Shown here in pieces: positions 51,059 to 51,161 of a stretch of DNA of 51,161 nt. Position 1 is the stretch's first letter. The number at the start of each line of letters is the position of its first letter. The stretch is taken from the NCBI RefSeq assembly GCF_013114625.1, contig NZ_VTXD01000036.1:1-51161 (forward strand), given 5' to 3'. The notes under the pieces were generated by a model. That model saw nothing but the letters and a program-made list of their open reading frames with translations, was not told the DNA's origin and did no database searches. The translations under genes and the position numbers were made by a program. The stretch comes from Vibrio sp. 99-70-13A1 (GTDB lineage: Bacteria; Pseudomonadota; Gammaproteobacteria; Enterobacterales; Vibrionaceae).

Positions 51059-51161
51059 GAAGATAAGAAGATAAGAAGATAAGAAGATAAGAAGATAAGA
51101 AGATAAGAAGATAAGAAGATAAGAAGATAAGAAGATAAGAAGATAAGAAGATAAGAAGATA
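51059..51161. repeat. Octanucleotide tandem repeat GAAGATAA, at least 12 copies
   Basis: An exact 8-bp unit repeats without interruption from 51059 to the end of the window (103 bases, nearly 13 units) and may continue. On the plus strand TAA falls in every frame; on the minus strand (TTATCTTC) all three frames are open. It starts 46 bases after the flgP terminator. Confidence 0.97.

Overview
The window looks like a chromosomal segment of a marine gamma-proteobacterium of the Vibrionaceae, most likely Aliivibrio (A. fischeri or a close relative). The reasons are the AT-rich sequence, a NutA-type lipoprotein 5'-nucleotidase, a chitoporin whose mature N-terminus matches the Vibrio ChiP family, the flgT / flgOP arrangement of vibrio sodium-driven flagella, and an aryl polyene (APE) cluster in the Aliivibrio layout. 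The genus is inferred from family resemblance; no search was run.

Layout. (1) 1-603: part of a minus-strand tRNA operon (Met, Leu, Gln, Met, Leu...) with a GC-rich stable-RNA discriminator at its promoter. (2) 888-5320: minus-strand housekeeping genes lolB-ispE-prs and pth-ychF. (3) 5472-10872: a plus-strand run hemA-prfA-prmC-sirB2-like-sirB1-like-kdsA, then nutA, ybaK, the opposing rluF and smrA, a 45-residue DUF3149 protein not called by ORF length, and tRNA-Pro. (4) 16471-27250: an envelope and nutrient region with a TraB/GumN protein, chitobiase (GH20), a KdgM-like small porin, a copper module (CopA plus a DUF411 protein behind a textbook CueR promoter), chitoporin ChiP and a DUF2057 protein. 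(5) 27361-28788: gltX. (6) 28935-47661: the APE cluster. Seventeen tightly packed minus-strand genes run from 44765 down to 28935, and three divergent plus-strand genes follow from 44857. (7) 47817-50902: an unrecognised protein, then flgT divergent from flgO-flgP. The window ends inside an 8-bp tandem repeat.

How the genes work together. The APE cluster has everything expected for an unusual type II polyketide pathway: an AMP ligase to load an aryl acid, two acyl carrier proteins, two complete ketosynthases plus a short chain-length-factor-like partner whose active-site Cys is replaced by Gln, a ketoreductase, two hot-dog dehydratases, a thioesterase, an ammonia-lyase for aryl supply, a methyltransferase and an FAD enzyme with a halogenase-type WxWxIP motif. 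The remainder (acyltransferases, a glycosyltransferase fused to an acyltransferase, a LolA-like carrier, an MMPL transporter and two lipoproteins) looks like a module that attaches the pigment to a lipid and moves it to the outer membrane. Chitobiase and chitoporin are a second functional pair, and their promoter regions share a CGTCAAAA motif beside CRP-like sites.

Points for follow-up are this shared chitin-gene motif, the unusual F-H selectivity pair in the ammonia-lyase, the halogenase-like enzyme, the octanucleotide repeat, and the absence of an obvious phosphopantetheinyl transferase in the APE cluster. The APE family itself is already known; I found no clear evidence of a wholly new system.
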